A stretch of DNA of 64,000 bases, from NCBI GenBank assembly GCA_029565395.1, contig JAKQOG010000178.1, forward strand, positions 1 through 64,000. Direction: 5' to 3'. Shown here piece after piece: positions 53,647 through 62,710 of this stretch. A model generated the notes under the pieces. The model had not been told where the DNA came from. It saw only the letters and a list, made by a program, of their open reading frames with translations, and ran no database searches. The position numbers were made by a program, and so were the translations under genes. Origin of the DNA: Candidatus Hydrogenedentota bacterium. Its GTDB lineage: Bacteria > Hydrogenedentota > Hydrogenedentia > Hydrogenedentales > CAILVY01. Numbering within the stretch: the stretch's first letter is position 1; each line of letters opens with the position of its first letter.

Positions 53647-56600
53647 ATGACACCCAGGAGCACTCTCATCCTCGCAGTACTGATCATGGGCTTGGTTTCA
53701 ATCCAGGGAATGGCCGCGCCGCCCCTCAAAGTGGCCGTGGTGACCGGCGGGCATGATTTTGATCAGAATGTCTTTCCGGCGCTTTGGAAAGCCATCCCGG
53801 ACGCCGAATGCACTATCCTGCCGCAAAAAGACGACAGCGAACTCTTCGAGGACATCACGAACTGGCCCTATGATGTAATTGTTCTGTACAACATGAGTCA
53901 GCGCATCTCGGAAACGCGCCGCCAGCATTTCATTCAATTGCTGGACCGGGGCGTAGGTCTCGTAGTGCTGCATCATGCCGTGGCCGCCTTTCAAGAATGG
54001 CCGGAATATCCCAAAATCATCGGCTGCCAGTATTTCATTGAAGAAAAAGTCGTAAATGGCGTGAAACACCCCCCCTCCGGGTATCAACACGGTCTGGATT
54101 TCATGGTGACCATCGCCGATCCCAATCACCCCGTCACCCAGGGACTGAAAGATTTTCAAATTCATGATGAAACCTATAATACCTATGATTTTGATCCGAA
54201 CGTGCATGTGCTGCTCACCACGAACCATCCGCAGAGCGCCCGCATTCTCGGCCATGCGAAAACCTATGCAAACGCCAATGTGTGTTATATCCAGCCAGGA
54301 CATGGCCCGGATATCTTTAGCCTCCCGCCCTACCAGCAATTGATGGCACAGGCGATCCGCTGGGCCGCCAAACGCACAGCAGCCTCGGAAACAGTGATCA
54401 ATTTTGTGGATTTCGATGCGTTTCGCCCGCCCACAGGCGAGTGGATGATTGTAGGCGAGGTGGCTCAGGATCCGAACGATGAAAAAAAACTTGCCAGCAC
54501 ACCGGGTTCAGGCGTGGCGCTGAATGGCCCAAATGGCCGGACTGATCATCTCGTTACGAAGGCCGAATTTGGAGATATCGAAGCGCACATCGAATTTATG
54601 GTGCCAAAAGGCTCCAATTCCGGCGTGTACTTCCAGGGCCGCTATGAAATCCAGGTCCTTGATAGTTGGGGGGTCGAACATCCCAAGTACGGAGATTGCG
54701 GCGGCATCTACCAGCGCTGGCACGAAGAATACGGCCTCCAGGAAAGCGAACGAGGCTACGAAGGCCGTCCGCCGCGCGTGAATGCCTCCAAGAAACCCGG
54801 CGAATGGCAGACCTTTGATGTTGTGTTCCGCGCGCCCCGTTTTGACGACACAGGCAAGAAGATTGCCGATGCGATATTCGTTTCGGTGAAACATAACGGT
54901 ATCCTGGTGCATGAAAACCAGCCCGTCACGGGCCCCACCCGCGCCGCCATGTTCAACGACGAGAAGCCAGCAGGTCCCCTGATGTTCCAAGGCGATCACG
55001 GCCCTGTCGCCTATCGCAATATCCGCATCAGCCCTCTGGTTCCCGGCACGGAAGATCCCTGGAAACAGGCGCTCACCTATAACTTCGGAGACAGCCGGGA
55101 ATGTCTGGCCGCCATCGAAAACGAGCTTCATCTGGCCAGGCCCGAAGCCTATGCCGGAATCGAAGCGAAACTGCTCTCCATTATTCAAACACCCACCGCG
55201 CCCTTCGCCGCAAAGCAGTTCGCCTGCAAAATGATCGACCGCGTCGGAACCGCCGCCTCGGTGCCGGTTCTCGCGCCCATGTTGCTCGATGAGCAATTCT
55301 CCCACATGGCCCGGTTCGCCCTGGAACGCATTCCCGATAAAAGCGTGGACGATGCCCTGCTGGACGCACTTTCAAAAACCGAGGGCAACCTGAAAATCGG
55401 CATGATCAATTCCCTGGGTGAACGCCGTGCCGAAAACGCCGTTGCCGCGATTGCTCCGCTGCTCCAGGAGGCTGATAATTCACTTGTGGAAGCTGCTGCC
55501 GCTGCTTTGGGCAAAATTGGCGGAAAGGATGCCCTCGATGCGTTAACTGAGGCACGAGAATCCTCGAATGCCGCCGTGCATGAAGCCGCCTCGCGGGCAT
55601 GTCTGAATATTGCGGACACTTTGCTCACCAACGGCAAAGAAGGCGCCGCCATAGATATTTTCGATGCGTTGTACGTGCCTGACGAAGTGCCGATGGTGCG
55701 GGTGGCGGCGTTTAGGGGCCGGGTCATGGCGCGCGGCAAAGACGGCGCTCCATTGGTCGCAGAAGCCCTTCAAAATGGCGCGCCGGAGCTTCAATCCATC
55801 GCCATTCAACTTGTGCGGCAGGTTCCGGGGAAAGAGGCCACGCGTTTGTTTGCGGAAACGCTTCCTACGTTGGAGCCGCCGAAAAAAGCCTTGCTGATCG
55901 CGGCCTTGGCCGACCGGAATGATCCGGAAGCCCAGAGCGCGGTCTTAACCTGTCTTGACGATCCCGATGATGCCGTGCGCATCGCCGCATGCAAGGCCCT
56001 GACCTCACTAGGCGATGCAACAGCCGTCCCGGCATTATTAAAGAAATCTGGTTCCGATCAGGCGCAGGAAGCGGAGGCCGCGCGCGCAAGTTTGGCGTTG
56101 TTGCCGGACAAGAACGTGAATCCCGCCCTGCTCGAACAACTCAAAACGGCGGAGGCGCCACAAAAAACCGAAATCATCCGCACGCTGGCCGCGCGTCAAG
56201 CAAAAGATAGCATTCCGGTTCTCCTGACGCTGGCGCGTGACACAGATGCCTCACTGCGTTCCGAATCCTGCAAAGCCCTCGGAGTTCTCGCAGGCGCGGC
56301 GGAATTGCCCGCGCTTGTTGAATTGCTGGTGACGCCACCGGCACCTGACGAACGTCCCACCATCGCCGACACCATTGCTGCCGTGACGCAGCGTGTGCCC
56401 GAAGGCCCCGAACGCACCCAGCCCCTCTTGGATGCACTCTCCAAAACCCAAGATGCCCCAACGAAAGTTGTTGTGCTGGGTGTATTGGGAAAGATCGCGG
56501 ATCCAGCCTCGCTTGAAGCGCTCCGCGCCGCCGTAAAAGATCCCGCGCCCGAAGTGCAGGATGCCGCCGTGCGCGCACTCGCCGCATGGCCCACATCTGC

Positions 56601-57024
56601 CCCGCTTGATGATCTCCTGGTTCTCGCGCGCACCGGAAACACCGAAGTGCGCAAGGTCCTCGCATTGCGCGGATATATCCGTCTGCTAGGGATCGCCTCT
56701 GACCGTCCAGCGGAAGCGATTCTGCAAGGCTATACGGATGCCTTGGCACTCGCTGCGCAACCCGATGAAAAACGCGCCGTGCTCGCGGGACTTTCAACCC
56801 TTACCACACCCGCCGCACTGAATCTCGCCCTCACCCTGCTTCCCAATGCCGAACTTCAAAACGAAGCCGCCATGGCCATCATTAAAATCGCAGGCACACT
56901 CACCGGCCCGGATGCCGCTGCTGCCCGCACCGCCCTCCAACACGTGCTAGACCAGTGCAAAGACGAATCCATCCGTTCCCAGGCCCAAACAGCCCTCTCA
57001 AAGATTCCCTCACCCGCGACCTAA
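53647..57024 (+). CDS. ThuA-like + DUF1080 + HEAT-repeat exported protein
   Basis: 1125 residues in three parts after a signal peptide. Residues about 25-250: ThuA/trehalose-utilisation-like (KVAVVTGGHDFDQNVFPALWKAI, VIVLYNMSQ, GVGLVVLHHAVAAFQEWPEYPKIIG). Residues about 255-480: DUF1080, a concanavalin-like 3-keto-glycoside hydrolase-type fold (EFGDIEAHIEFMVPKGSNSGVYFQGRYEIQVLDSWG, GGIYQRW, WQTFDVVFRAPRF). Residues about 490-1120: at least ten HEAT repeats (VAAIAPLLQEADNSLVEAAAAALGKIGGKDAL type). Each module is familiar from Planctomycetes-like genomes. It fits sugar-chain processing together with Gfo/Idh oxidoreductases. Confidence 0.88.
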   Translation: MTPRSTLILAVLIMGLVSIQGMAAPPLKVAVVTGGHDFDQNVFPALWKAIPDAECTILPQKDDSELFEDITNWPYDVIVLYNMSQRISETRRQHFIQLLDRGVGLVVLHHAVAAFQEWPEYPKIIGCQYFIEEKVVNGVKHPPSGYQHGLDFMVTIADPNHPVTQGLKDFQIHDETYNTYDFDPNVHVLLTTNHPQSARILGHAKTYANANVCYIQPGHGPDIFSLPPYQQLMAQAIRWAAKRTAASETVINFVDFDAFRPPTGEWMIVGEVAQDPNDEKKLASTPGSGVALNGPNGRTDHLVTKAEFGDIEAHIEFMVPKGSNSGVYFQGRYEIQVLDSWGVEHPKYGDCGGIYQRWHEEYGLQESERGYEGRPPRVNASKKPGEWQTFDVVFRAPRFDDTGKKIADAIFVSVKHNGILVHENQPVTGPTRAAMFNDEKPAGPLMFQGDHGPVAYRNIRISPLVPGTEDPWKQALTYNFGDSRECLAAIENELHLARPEAYAGIEAKLLSIIQTPTAPFAAKQFACKMIDRVGTAASVPVLAPMLLDEQFSHMARFALERIPDKSVDDALLDALSKTEGNLKIGMINSLGERRAENAVAAIAPLLQEADNSLVEAAAAALGKIGGKDALDALTEARESSNAAVHEAASRACLNIADTLLTNGKEGAAIDIFDALYVPDEVPMVRVAAFRGRVMARGKDGAPLVAEALQNGAPELQSIAIQLVRQVPGKEATRLFAETLPTLEPPKKALLIAALADRNDPEAQSAVLTCLDDPDDAVRIAACKALTSLGDATAVPALLKKSGSDQAQEAEAARASLALLPDKNVNPALLEQLKTAEAPQKTEIIRTLAARQAKDSIPVLLTLARDTDASLRSESCKALGVLAGAAELPALVELLVTPPAPDERPTIADTIAAVTQRVPEGPERTQPLLDALSKTQDAPTKVVVLGVLGKIADPASLEALRAAVKDPAPEVQDAAVRALAAWPTSAPLDDLLVLARTGNTEVRKVLALRGYIRLLGIASDRPAEAILQGYTDALALAAQPDEKRAVLAGLSTLTTPAALNLALTLLPNAELQNEAAMAIIKIAGTLTGPDAAAARTALQHVLDQCKDESIRSQAQTALSKIPSPAT

Positions 57025-57026
57025 AT

Positions 57027-57116
57027 ACAGCACAAATTAGGAAAAATACTCCAAATCTGTTATAATACGATGAAAGCAGGAAGAAAGTTCCAAATCTGTG
57101 CTGTTTTATGTATACT
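57027..57116 (+). promoter_or_regulatory. Operator-like repeats and promoters before the XRE-IrrE gene
   Basis: A 16-bp element at 57027-57042 recurs inverted at 57089-57104 (14 of 16 match; TCCAAATCTGTGCTGT form), and its first 11 bases occur a third time at 57050-57060. TATAAT at 57061-57066 touches the middle copy, and TATACT at 57111-57116 follows the last one. This is consistent with binding sites for the HTH protein encoded downstream. Confidence 0.55.
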
Positions 57117-57172
57117 GATGAACCGGTTGGGTCTCGATGGTGGAACTTTCAGAACATAAGGAAAAGGATGTC

Positions 57173-58420
57173 ATGAATATCAATCAGGCTATTCTTGCAC
57201 AACGGCTAAAAGAAGCCCGAGAAAGCAGCCAAGTCACGCAAGAGCAGGCGGCGGAGGTCTTAGGCGTCCAGCGGACCGCAATCGCCCATATCGAGGCAGG
57301 GAATCGCTCTGTTTCCACCCTTGAGTTAGTCGAGCTTGCGAAGCTTTATCGGCGCGATATCGCATCGTTCTTTTCTGAGAGTGAACCCAGATCCGAGGAA
57401 GATGCATTACTGGCTCTTTATCGTGTGGCCCCGGTTTTTAGCGATGATCCGCATATTCAAGAGAGCGTCTCGAAATGTATCGAAATCTGTTTGCAGGGGA
57501 TGGAGTTGGAAAAAATTCTCGACATGTCGCGCCGTTCAGGACCACCCGCCTATACTCTTCAATCCCCCAGAAACGCCGCTGAGGCCATCCAGCAAGGAGA
57601 ACGGGTCGCCAGTGAGGAACGGAAACGTATCTGCATCGGCGATTCCCAGGTTTCAGACATGGCTGACCTCATCACGAACCAAGGCGTCTGGGCTTCAGGA
57701 GTGGAATTACCAGACGAAATGTCCGGACTATTCTTGCGGCACCAGTCTATCGGCATGGTGATTCTGGTCAATTACAGCCACCACCGTAACCGCAAACGTT
57801 TCTCATACGCTCATGAGTATGCCCATTGCCTCCTTGATCGCAATCAATCCGTCAGCATCACGATACCCGATAACCAAAACAATCTGAGCGAGGTGCGGGC
57901 CAACGCATTTGCAGCCGCATTCTTGATGCCAGAAGGAGGGGTCAGCGCATATCTCAACACCTTGGACAAAGGAGGACCAAGCCGTCAGACCCTGCACGTA
58001 TACACGCCTGCGGGCACGCTGACGGAAAACGCTTTAGAGAAGCAACGGCGCCCAACGCCAGGTTCGCAGAAGATCGTCTGCCAAGACGTTGTACAGCTTG
58101 CCCATCATTTCGGAGTAAGTTACGCCGCAGCGGTCTACCGGCTAAAGAACCTAGGCCGGATAACCCAGGGAGAGTGTACTGCGCTGATCAACGATGAGCC
58201 TCATGCCGCCATGTACTTGAAGGTTCTCCAGCTTACAGACGACGCGGTTCCTAATGAGCGAGGCCCAGATCGACATCTCGTTAATCAAGTTGCTTATCTT
58301 GCAGTGGAAGCCTTTCGAAGAGGGGAAATCTCGCGAGGAAAGCTGCTGGATGTCAGTCAAAGTCTCGGCATTGAGGGCAATCAATTGGTTGGCTTGGTCA
58401 AAATCGCTTCTAACGAATAA
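57173..58420 (+). CDS. XRE-family HTH / ImmA-IrrE metallopeptidase
   Basis: 415 residues from ATG 57173 (AAGG just upstream; ATG 57137 gives a longer form). Residues about 7-60 are an XRE helix-turn-helix (LAQRLKEARESSQVTQEQAAEVLGVQRTAIAHIEAGNRSVSTLELVELAKLY). Residues about 140-260 are an M78/IrrE-like zinc protease with HEYAH (His214, Glu215, His218) and the downstream ANAFAAAFLMPE motif. Such proteins act as repressors or antitoxins that are switched, or that cleave a partner, under stress. A PIN-domain gene follows directly (24 bases), forming a two-gene module. Confidence 0.9.
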   Translation: MNINQAILAQRLKEARESSQVTQEQAAEVLGVQRTAIAHIEAGNRSVSTLELVELAKLYRRDIASFFSESEPRSEEDALLALYRVAPVFSDDPHIQESVSKCIEICLQGMELEKILDMSRRSGPPAYTLQSPRNAAEAIQQGERVASEERKRICIGDSQVSDMADLITNQGVWASGVELPDEMSGLFLRHQSIGMVILVNYSHHRNRKRFSYAHEYAHCLLDRNQSVSITIPDNQNNLSEVRANAFAAAFLMPEGGVSAYLNTLDKGGPSRQTLHVYTPAGTLTENALEKQRRPTPGSQKIVCQDVVQLAHHFGVSYAAAVYRLKNLGRITQGECTALINDEPHAAMYLKVLQLTDDAVPNERGPDRHLVNQVAYLAVEAFRRGEISRGKLLDVSQSLGIEGNQLVGLVKIASNE

Positions 58421-58444
58421 ACCAAGTGTGTGGAGAACTTCCGT

Positions 58445-58966
58445 ATGGCGGGATCTGAGCTGGAAAGTGTTGTTTTGGACACCAGCGTACTCATCAACTT
58501 TCTTGCTATAAACCGCATAGATCTGCTTGCACGGCACCCACAGTACCGCTTTTCAGTAACAGACCACGTGCGGCGGGAAGTTACCATACACTACCCAGAA
58601 CAAATGGAACGGCTTAATGCTGCCCTGGCCTCTGATTCACTTATGGAGACACGGGTCGAGGCTATAGAAGAACTCACGCTCTTTGCACAACTCATCAGCA
58701 CTCGCCGGCTCGGCGCCGGCGAATGCGCTGCGATTGCAGCCGCCATCCATCGAAATCAGATACTTGCCCTTGACGACAAAGCCGCCCGAAAGGCGGCTCT
58801 TTTGTTAAACCCGAAAATGCTACTCCTCGATACCCAGACACTGATGGTGTCCCTTATTCGTGCCGGACATTTGACCATTCAGCAAGCGGACGGGATAAAA
58901 GACCTGTGGGCCCGGGAACACAGTTTTCAACTTAAGATCGCCACTTTTAAAGATATCCTTATCTAG
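58445..58966 (+). CDS. PIN-domain protein, likely toxin partner
   Basis: 173 residues from ATG 58445 (GGAG 9 bases upstream). The PIN nuclease acids are visible: Asp12 in VVLDTSVLINF, Glu in RLGAGECAAIAAA, and Asp in ILALDDKAARKAA. It resembles the DUF3368-like PIN proteins that pair with HTH antitoxins. If active it would cleave RNA. The gene contains a terminator-like hairpin (58781-58806). The partner is the protease-HTH protein upstream. Confidence 0.8.
   Translation: MAGSELESVVLDTSVLINFLAINRIDLLARHPQYRFSVTDHVRREVTIHYPEQMERLNAALASDSLMETRVEAIEELTLFAQLISTRRLGAGECAAIAAAIHRNQILALDDKAARKAALLLNPKMLLLDTQTLMVSLIRAGHLTIQQADGIKDLWAREHSFQLKIATFKDILI
58781..58806 (+). terminator. Terminator-like hairpin inside the PIN gene
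   Basis: AGCCGCC (58781-58787), loop CGAAA, GGCGGCT (58793-58799), then CTTTTGTT. It is inside codons for the catalytic region of the PIN protein. Confidence 0.5.
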
Positions 58967-59334
58967 GCAGATTTGTTCTTCTTGACCATTGTTGCTATTT
59001 CACCCCTTATCGCAAAGATTGTCATGGTCGGGATAGTAAAGTTATCAAATATCGACGTGGTGGTGAAATGTACGATTTTTTTGACAGACTTTTTGAGCAG
59101 TTGTGGAGTCAATGATTTTGTTAAATCAATTATGACGCTTCCGATATTATGGAATTATCAATTGAATAAATATCGTCTGTCCTAAGTTGCCTCGTTCCCA
59201 AGTTGCACTTGGAAACGAACTTGCCTTAAAAGCTGTGCTTTGAAATTTGGTCAACTTTCTTCCCTAAAACGCCACCAACGGCGGGTGCGCCCCCGCAATG
59301 ACAAACTTGAATTATAGATGGTGAAGAATCCGAA
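58967..59334. other. AT-rich intergenic region with repeats
   Basis: The first half (58970-59180) is AT-rich with one 70-codon open frame of improbable composition. Near 59190-59221 is a GTTCCCAAGT..ACTTGG hairpin of a kind common as a REP sequence, and at 59295-59330 the second dispersed repeat copy. Confidence 0.55.
59295..59330 (+). repeat. Dispersed repeat, copy 2
   Basis: Related to 53514-53550; it starts GCAATGACAAAC and ends GGTGAAGAATC, abutting the 3' end of the glycosidase-like gene. Confidence 0.65.
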
Positions 59335-60933
59335 TTAAGATGTCGGCGCAATAAACACCGGTGTTGGCGTCAACGATACAACAGCCACACCTTCACTCAC
59401 GGGAATGGTGGTGGTCTGAGGGGTGGTTTGTCCTGCTTGTGTGATCAACGTTTCCACGACTACATTTTGCGCGGTGGATTCCAATGCCAGGGTGGTTTCG
59501 GGAATAACATCCCCGGGCAACACCAGCACGCCCGGATCGTACCATGCGATCCAGAAGTCAGGCAGATCCGATGCATCCGTATGCAGCACCCGGAAGAGCC
59601 ACACATTCGGATCATCCGTCTCGATACGTTCCACCACATTATAATTATCCAGCCGCCGCGCGAGTTGCTGTAACGCATAAAACAACGGACGGTAACCCGT
59701 GATGTTGTGTTCCTGCGTGAAAAAGTTCAAGGCGGTTTGCACCATGCCCGCCCACGCCGTATTGCCCGCCGATGCCCGGAACAGCGGCGTGTTCAGCGGC
59801 CACAAATCTTCCATGAACGAGGTGTTGATAAATTCTATGCCCTGATCCGCGGCCGACACCACCATCCGCGTCATATCGGCGGCTACAAATCCATGCACCC
59901 AATCCAGAGTTGCCGGATCTTCGTTCACCAGATTGGTGAAATAGTCCGCGAGCCGGCACCGATCCGCTTCCACGGCCGGCGCCAACACAATCCCCAGCGA
60001 TTCCACGACACCCTCGCACGTGGTGCCAGGACCCCACCCGATGAAAGGAGTCGGAACCGTGTCGGAGATGACCAGCGGCTTGTCATAACTGCGCGCGCCC
60101 ATCTCATACCGCAGCCATTGAATCGTTGCTTCCAACTCCCGGATTTCCGCGCCCGCATGAAAATTCACCGCGTCAAACCACTCCGGATGATCCAGCACCG
60201 CGCGAATGTCCTCCAGCGGATGATACATAATGCGCTCATCCACCGCCGCGAACGCCGCCGGATATTCCTCCGGTCCGGGATTCGAATAAAACGCTGTCGC
60301 AACCAAAAACGCGGCATGCATCACCACGCACGCTGAAAAGGCCTCGTGCGCCGCCTGATATCCGACTTCCAGCATTCCAAGATAGTCCCCGGCCGGCTCC
60401 GGTTCGTACGTGGAAAACTCCACCCCAATCTCGTAATACCGGATGGGGTGTTTTAAGTCCTTCATGTCGTTCACCCCATCGCCGTCATACCGTTCCACCA
60501 CCGCCCGGACCCATGCCGCGTAATCGTCCATATACTCCGGTTTCGGCGCAAAATTCGTATCGGGAAGCGCCGCCTTCGGCGCTATGGACGCCCAGTCGCT
60601 CTCGGATTTCAAGCCGATCATGCACTCCGCGAATCCAGCACCCTGATACTCCTTCACCAAGCGATCCAGCATGCGGAAATTAATCTTATCGTTGGCCGAT
60701 GCTTGCATATTTCCCCAACTGATGATGTCCGGCATGAATTTCACCCCCGGCAGACGCGTCTGCGCCACCCCGCTTCCCATCCCCGGCAGCGCGTATTCCA
60801 TTCCGACAATCAGCGGCAAATTCGCTGGTGTGACCGGCGGCGGCGGACACCCATTCAAAAACATCCCTGCCGCTACGATCACGAATGCCCCAAGAATCCT
60901 TTTACCACAACCTAATGCACTGCTGAGTTCCAT
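59335..60933 (-). CDS. Glycosidase-like TIM-barrel lipoprotein
   Basis: 532 residues from ATG 60933 (GGAG 8 bases upstream). The lipoprotein signal ends in MFLNGC. The body looks like a TIM-barrel glycoside hydrolase: KFMPDIISWGNMQ, RYYEIGVEFSTYEPEPAGDYLGMLEVGYQAAH (a WEIGNE-like acid motif as YEIGVE), WFDAVNFHAG, KPLVISDTVPTPF and a late beta-sandwich. GH39/GH5-type enzymes are similar in layout. No family can be fixed by eye and the catalytic acids are tentative. Confidence 0.6.
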   Translation of the reverse strand: MELSSALGCGKRILGAFVIVAAGMFLNGCPPPPVTPANLPLIVGMEYALPGMGSGVAQTRLPGVKFMPDIISWGNMQASANDKINFRMLDRLVKEYQGAGFAECMIGLKSESDWASIAPKAALPDTNFAPKPEYMDDYAAWVRAVVERYDGDGVNDMKDLKHPIRYYEIGVEFSTYEPEPAGDYLGMLEVGYQAAHEAFSACVVMHAAFLVATAFYSNPGPEEYPAAFAAVDERIMYHPLEDIRAVLDHPEWFDAVNFHAGAEIRELEATIQWLRYEMGARSYDKPLVISDTVPTPFIGWGPGTTCEGVVESLGIVLAPAVEADRCRLADYFTNLVNEDPATLDWVHGFVAADMTRMVVSAADQGIEFINTSFMEDLWPLNTPLFRASAGNTAWAGMVQTALNFFTQEHNITGYRPLFYALQQLARRLDNYNVVERIETDDPNVWLFRVLHTDASDLPDFWIAWYDPGVLVLPGDVIPETTLALESTAQNVVVETLITQAGQTTPQTTTIPVSEGVAVVSLTPTPVFIAPTS

Positions 60934-61123
60934 GCCCATATCTCCGTGCTCCTGTAAAATCCGTCGCGGCCATGCCGCCCCACACCCCAATCTGTTACTC
61001 CCCAACATTCTATACTACTCCGGTTACTCCGTTCTGTTACCCTTGTGAAAATCGGATTCCGGACCCCGGATCCTGATCGTTTATTGCTACTCATCATTTC
61101 CTGCTAAGAAAGTGGCCATGATC

Positions 61124-61208
61124 GGGAGGGCGAGGCTCCTGCCGAGCCGTAAAAAAAATATGCCTTGTTGATCTTGTTCTGACGGCTCCGCAGGAGCCTC
61201 GCCCTCCC
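61124..61208. repeat. Long inverted repeat (REP/MITE-like)
   Basis: Arms 61124-61150 and 61182-61208 are 27-bp inverted copies with one mismatch (GGGAGGGCGAGGCTCCTGCC... type), separated by a 31-base AT-rich loop. No coding capacity. Sequences of this type recur in Planctomycetes/Verrucomicrobia-like genomes (recollection, not checked). Confidence 0.85.
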
Positions 61209-61329
61209 AACCTCGCATTTTACTTTCTTCTACGAATTGCCGACGAAGGAGGTGGGGGACTCGCAATCACCCTGCACCGCGTCTCTCCCCGTGTTTCGCC
61301 CGCTCACGTTCGCACACTTTTCGGAAAAT

Positions 61330-61875
61330 ATGCTACACTACTTCTCTTTACATGCGAAGAGGATTGTTACGGAGAAGTGTGAGGAACAGTTGAAGCACGT
61401 TGTTCGAAAACCAAAACTGACCGAAGTGGTGGCGATGAAGGAGCTTCTGGATACCGCCGCCGCGGAGGGTAAGGTCTTGCCCCGCGAGTTACCGGAACTT
61501 TATGAGAATGTCCGGGATTTTTATGTATATGTGGACGACCACGGCATCGGCGGTCTCGTGGCCTTGCACATCGACATGGTGAATCTGGCGGAGGTGCGAT
61601 CGCTCGTGGTGCGCGAGGATTTGCGCGGTCAAGACATTGGCAAAAAACTGTTGGACGCCGTGCTGGAAGAGGCGAGGCGCCTGGACATCGCACGGGTGTA
61701 CGCCTTTTCCCGCGTGCCGGTGTTTTTCGAAAAGAACCAATTCCGGCAGATTGAAAAAGACCAATTGCCGTACAAAGTGTTCAAGGATTGCCTCCGCTGC
61801 CGGTTGTACCCGGAGTGTGATGAAGTGGCGTTGATCCGGGATTTATCCGGTGAAGCGCTTGAAAACGGTGAATAA
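61330..61875 (+). CDS. GNAT-family N-acetyltransferase (ArgA-like)
   Basis: About 181 residues from ATG 61330, or 161 from TTG 61390, which follows GAGG and begins at the family start (..VVRKPKLTEVVAMKELLDTAAAEGKVLPR). The GNAT acetyl-CoA motif is SLVVREDLRGQDIGKKLLDAVLEEA near the middle, and FFEKNQFRQIEKDQLPYKVFKDCLRC is typical of the short amino-acid N-acetyltransferases used for arginine synthesis. proC follows 12 bases after the stop, linking it to glutamate-derived amino acid metabolism. Confidence 0.82.
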   Translation: MLHYFSLHAKRIVTEKCEEQLKHVVRKPKLTEVVAMKELLDTAAAEGKVLPRELPELYENVRDFYVYVDDHGIGGLVALHIDMVNLAEVRSLVVREDLRGQDIGKKLLDAVLEEARRLDIARVYAFSRVPVFFEKNQFRQIEKDQLPYKVFKDCLRCRLYPECDEVALIRDLSGEALENGE

Positions 61876-61887
61876 AAGGACTTGACT

Positions 61888-62694
61888 ATGATTCACGGAC
61901 GCTTGGGATTTCTGGGCTATGGCAACATGGGTTCCGCGATCCTGGAGGGGTTGATCCGCACCGGGGTCTTGTCGGCAAATCACGCCATCGTGTTCGATCC
62001 TCTCCCTGAACGCCAGGAAGCCGCACGCAACCTCGGCGTTGATGTGGCGCCTTCCGCCGCCGAACTGGCCGCCGCAAGCGACATCCTTGTCTTGTCTGTG
62101 AAGCCACAGACCATGGAAACAGCCCTGCAAGTCGCAGGCCCCCATGTGAAGCCTTCCGCACTTATCATCTCCATCGCGGCGGGCATTTCCATCGCTTGGC
62201 TGCAAAAACGCCTTCCCGAAGGCGTTCATATCATCCGCGTCATGCCCAACACCCCCGCGCTGGTTCAGGCGGGAGCGGCCGGCGTGGCCCTGGGACCCAC
62301 CTGTACGGATCAAGATGCCGCCGTGGCGCGTGTCCTCTTCGAGGCGGTGGGGATCGTTGAGATAGTGGCGGAAAAAGACATCGACGCGGTGACTGCCCTC
62401 AGCGGAAGCGGCCCGGCATATTTCTTTTACGTGGTGGAATGCCTCGTGCGTGCGGCGAAGGCTGAAGGACTCGAGGAAAGCGTAGCCACCCGGCTGGCGG
62501 TGCAAACCCTGCTCGGCGCGGGGCATCTGCTGAAAACCAGCGGGACGTCCGCCGCGGAACTCCGCCAAAAAGTGACATCGAAAGGCGGCACTACGGAAGC
62601 AGCTTTGAAACGGTTTCAAGAAGAAGGTTTGGAACGAATCGTCCAGGAAGCCGTGCGCGCGGCGGCCATGCGGTCCCGCGAACTCGGCGCCTGA
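61888..62694 (+). CDS. proC: Pyrroline-5-carboxylate reductase
   Basis: 268 residues from ATG 61888 (AAAGGA 7 bases upstream). N-terminal Rossmann motif LGFLGYGNMGSAIL, LSVKPQ near 75, IRVMPNTPALVQAGAAGVALG near 118 and the C-terminal DAVTALSGSGPAYFFYVVECL and TSKGGTTEAAL signatures are complete. It makes L-proline from P5C with NAD(P)H. It lies in a four-gene co-directional run. Confidence 0.95.
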   Translation: MIHGRLGFLGYGNMGSAILEGLIRTGVLSANHAIVFDPLPERQEAARNLGVDVAPSAAELAAASDILVLSVKPQTMETALQVAGPHVKPSALIISIAAGISIAWLQKRLPEGVHIIRVMPNTPALVQAGAAGVALGPTCTDQDAAVARVLFEAVGIVEIVAEKDIDAVTALSGSGPAYFFYVVECLVRAAKAEGLEESVATRLAVQTLLGAGHLLKTSGTSAAELRQKVTSKGGTTEAALKRFQEEGLERIVQEAVRAAAMRSRELGA

Positions 62695-62710
62695 CCACAG
62701 GAGAAAGACC

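Noticed and set aside
58973-59185. 70-codon hydrophobic ORF after the PIN gene
   Set aside because: AT-rich sequence gives hydrophobic codons by chance; no ribosome site or motif.
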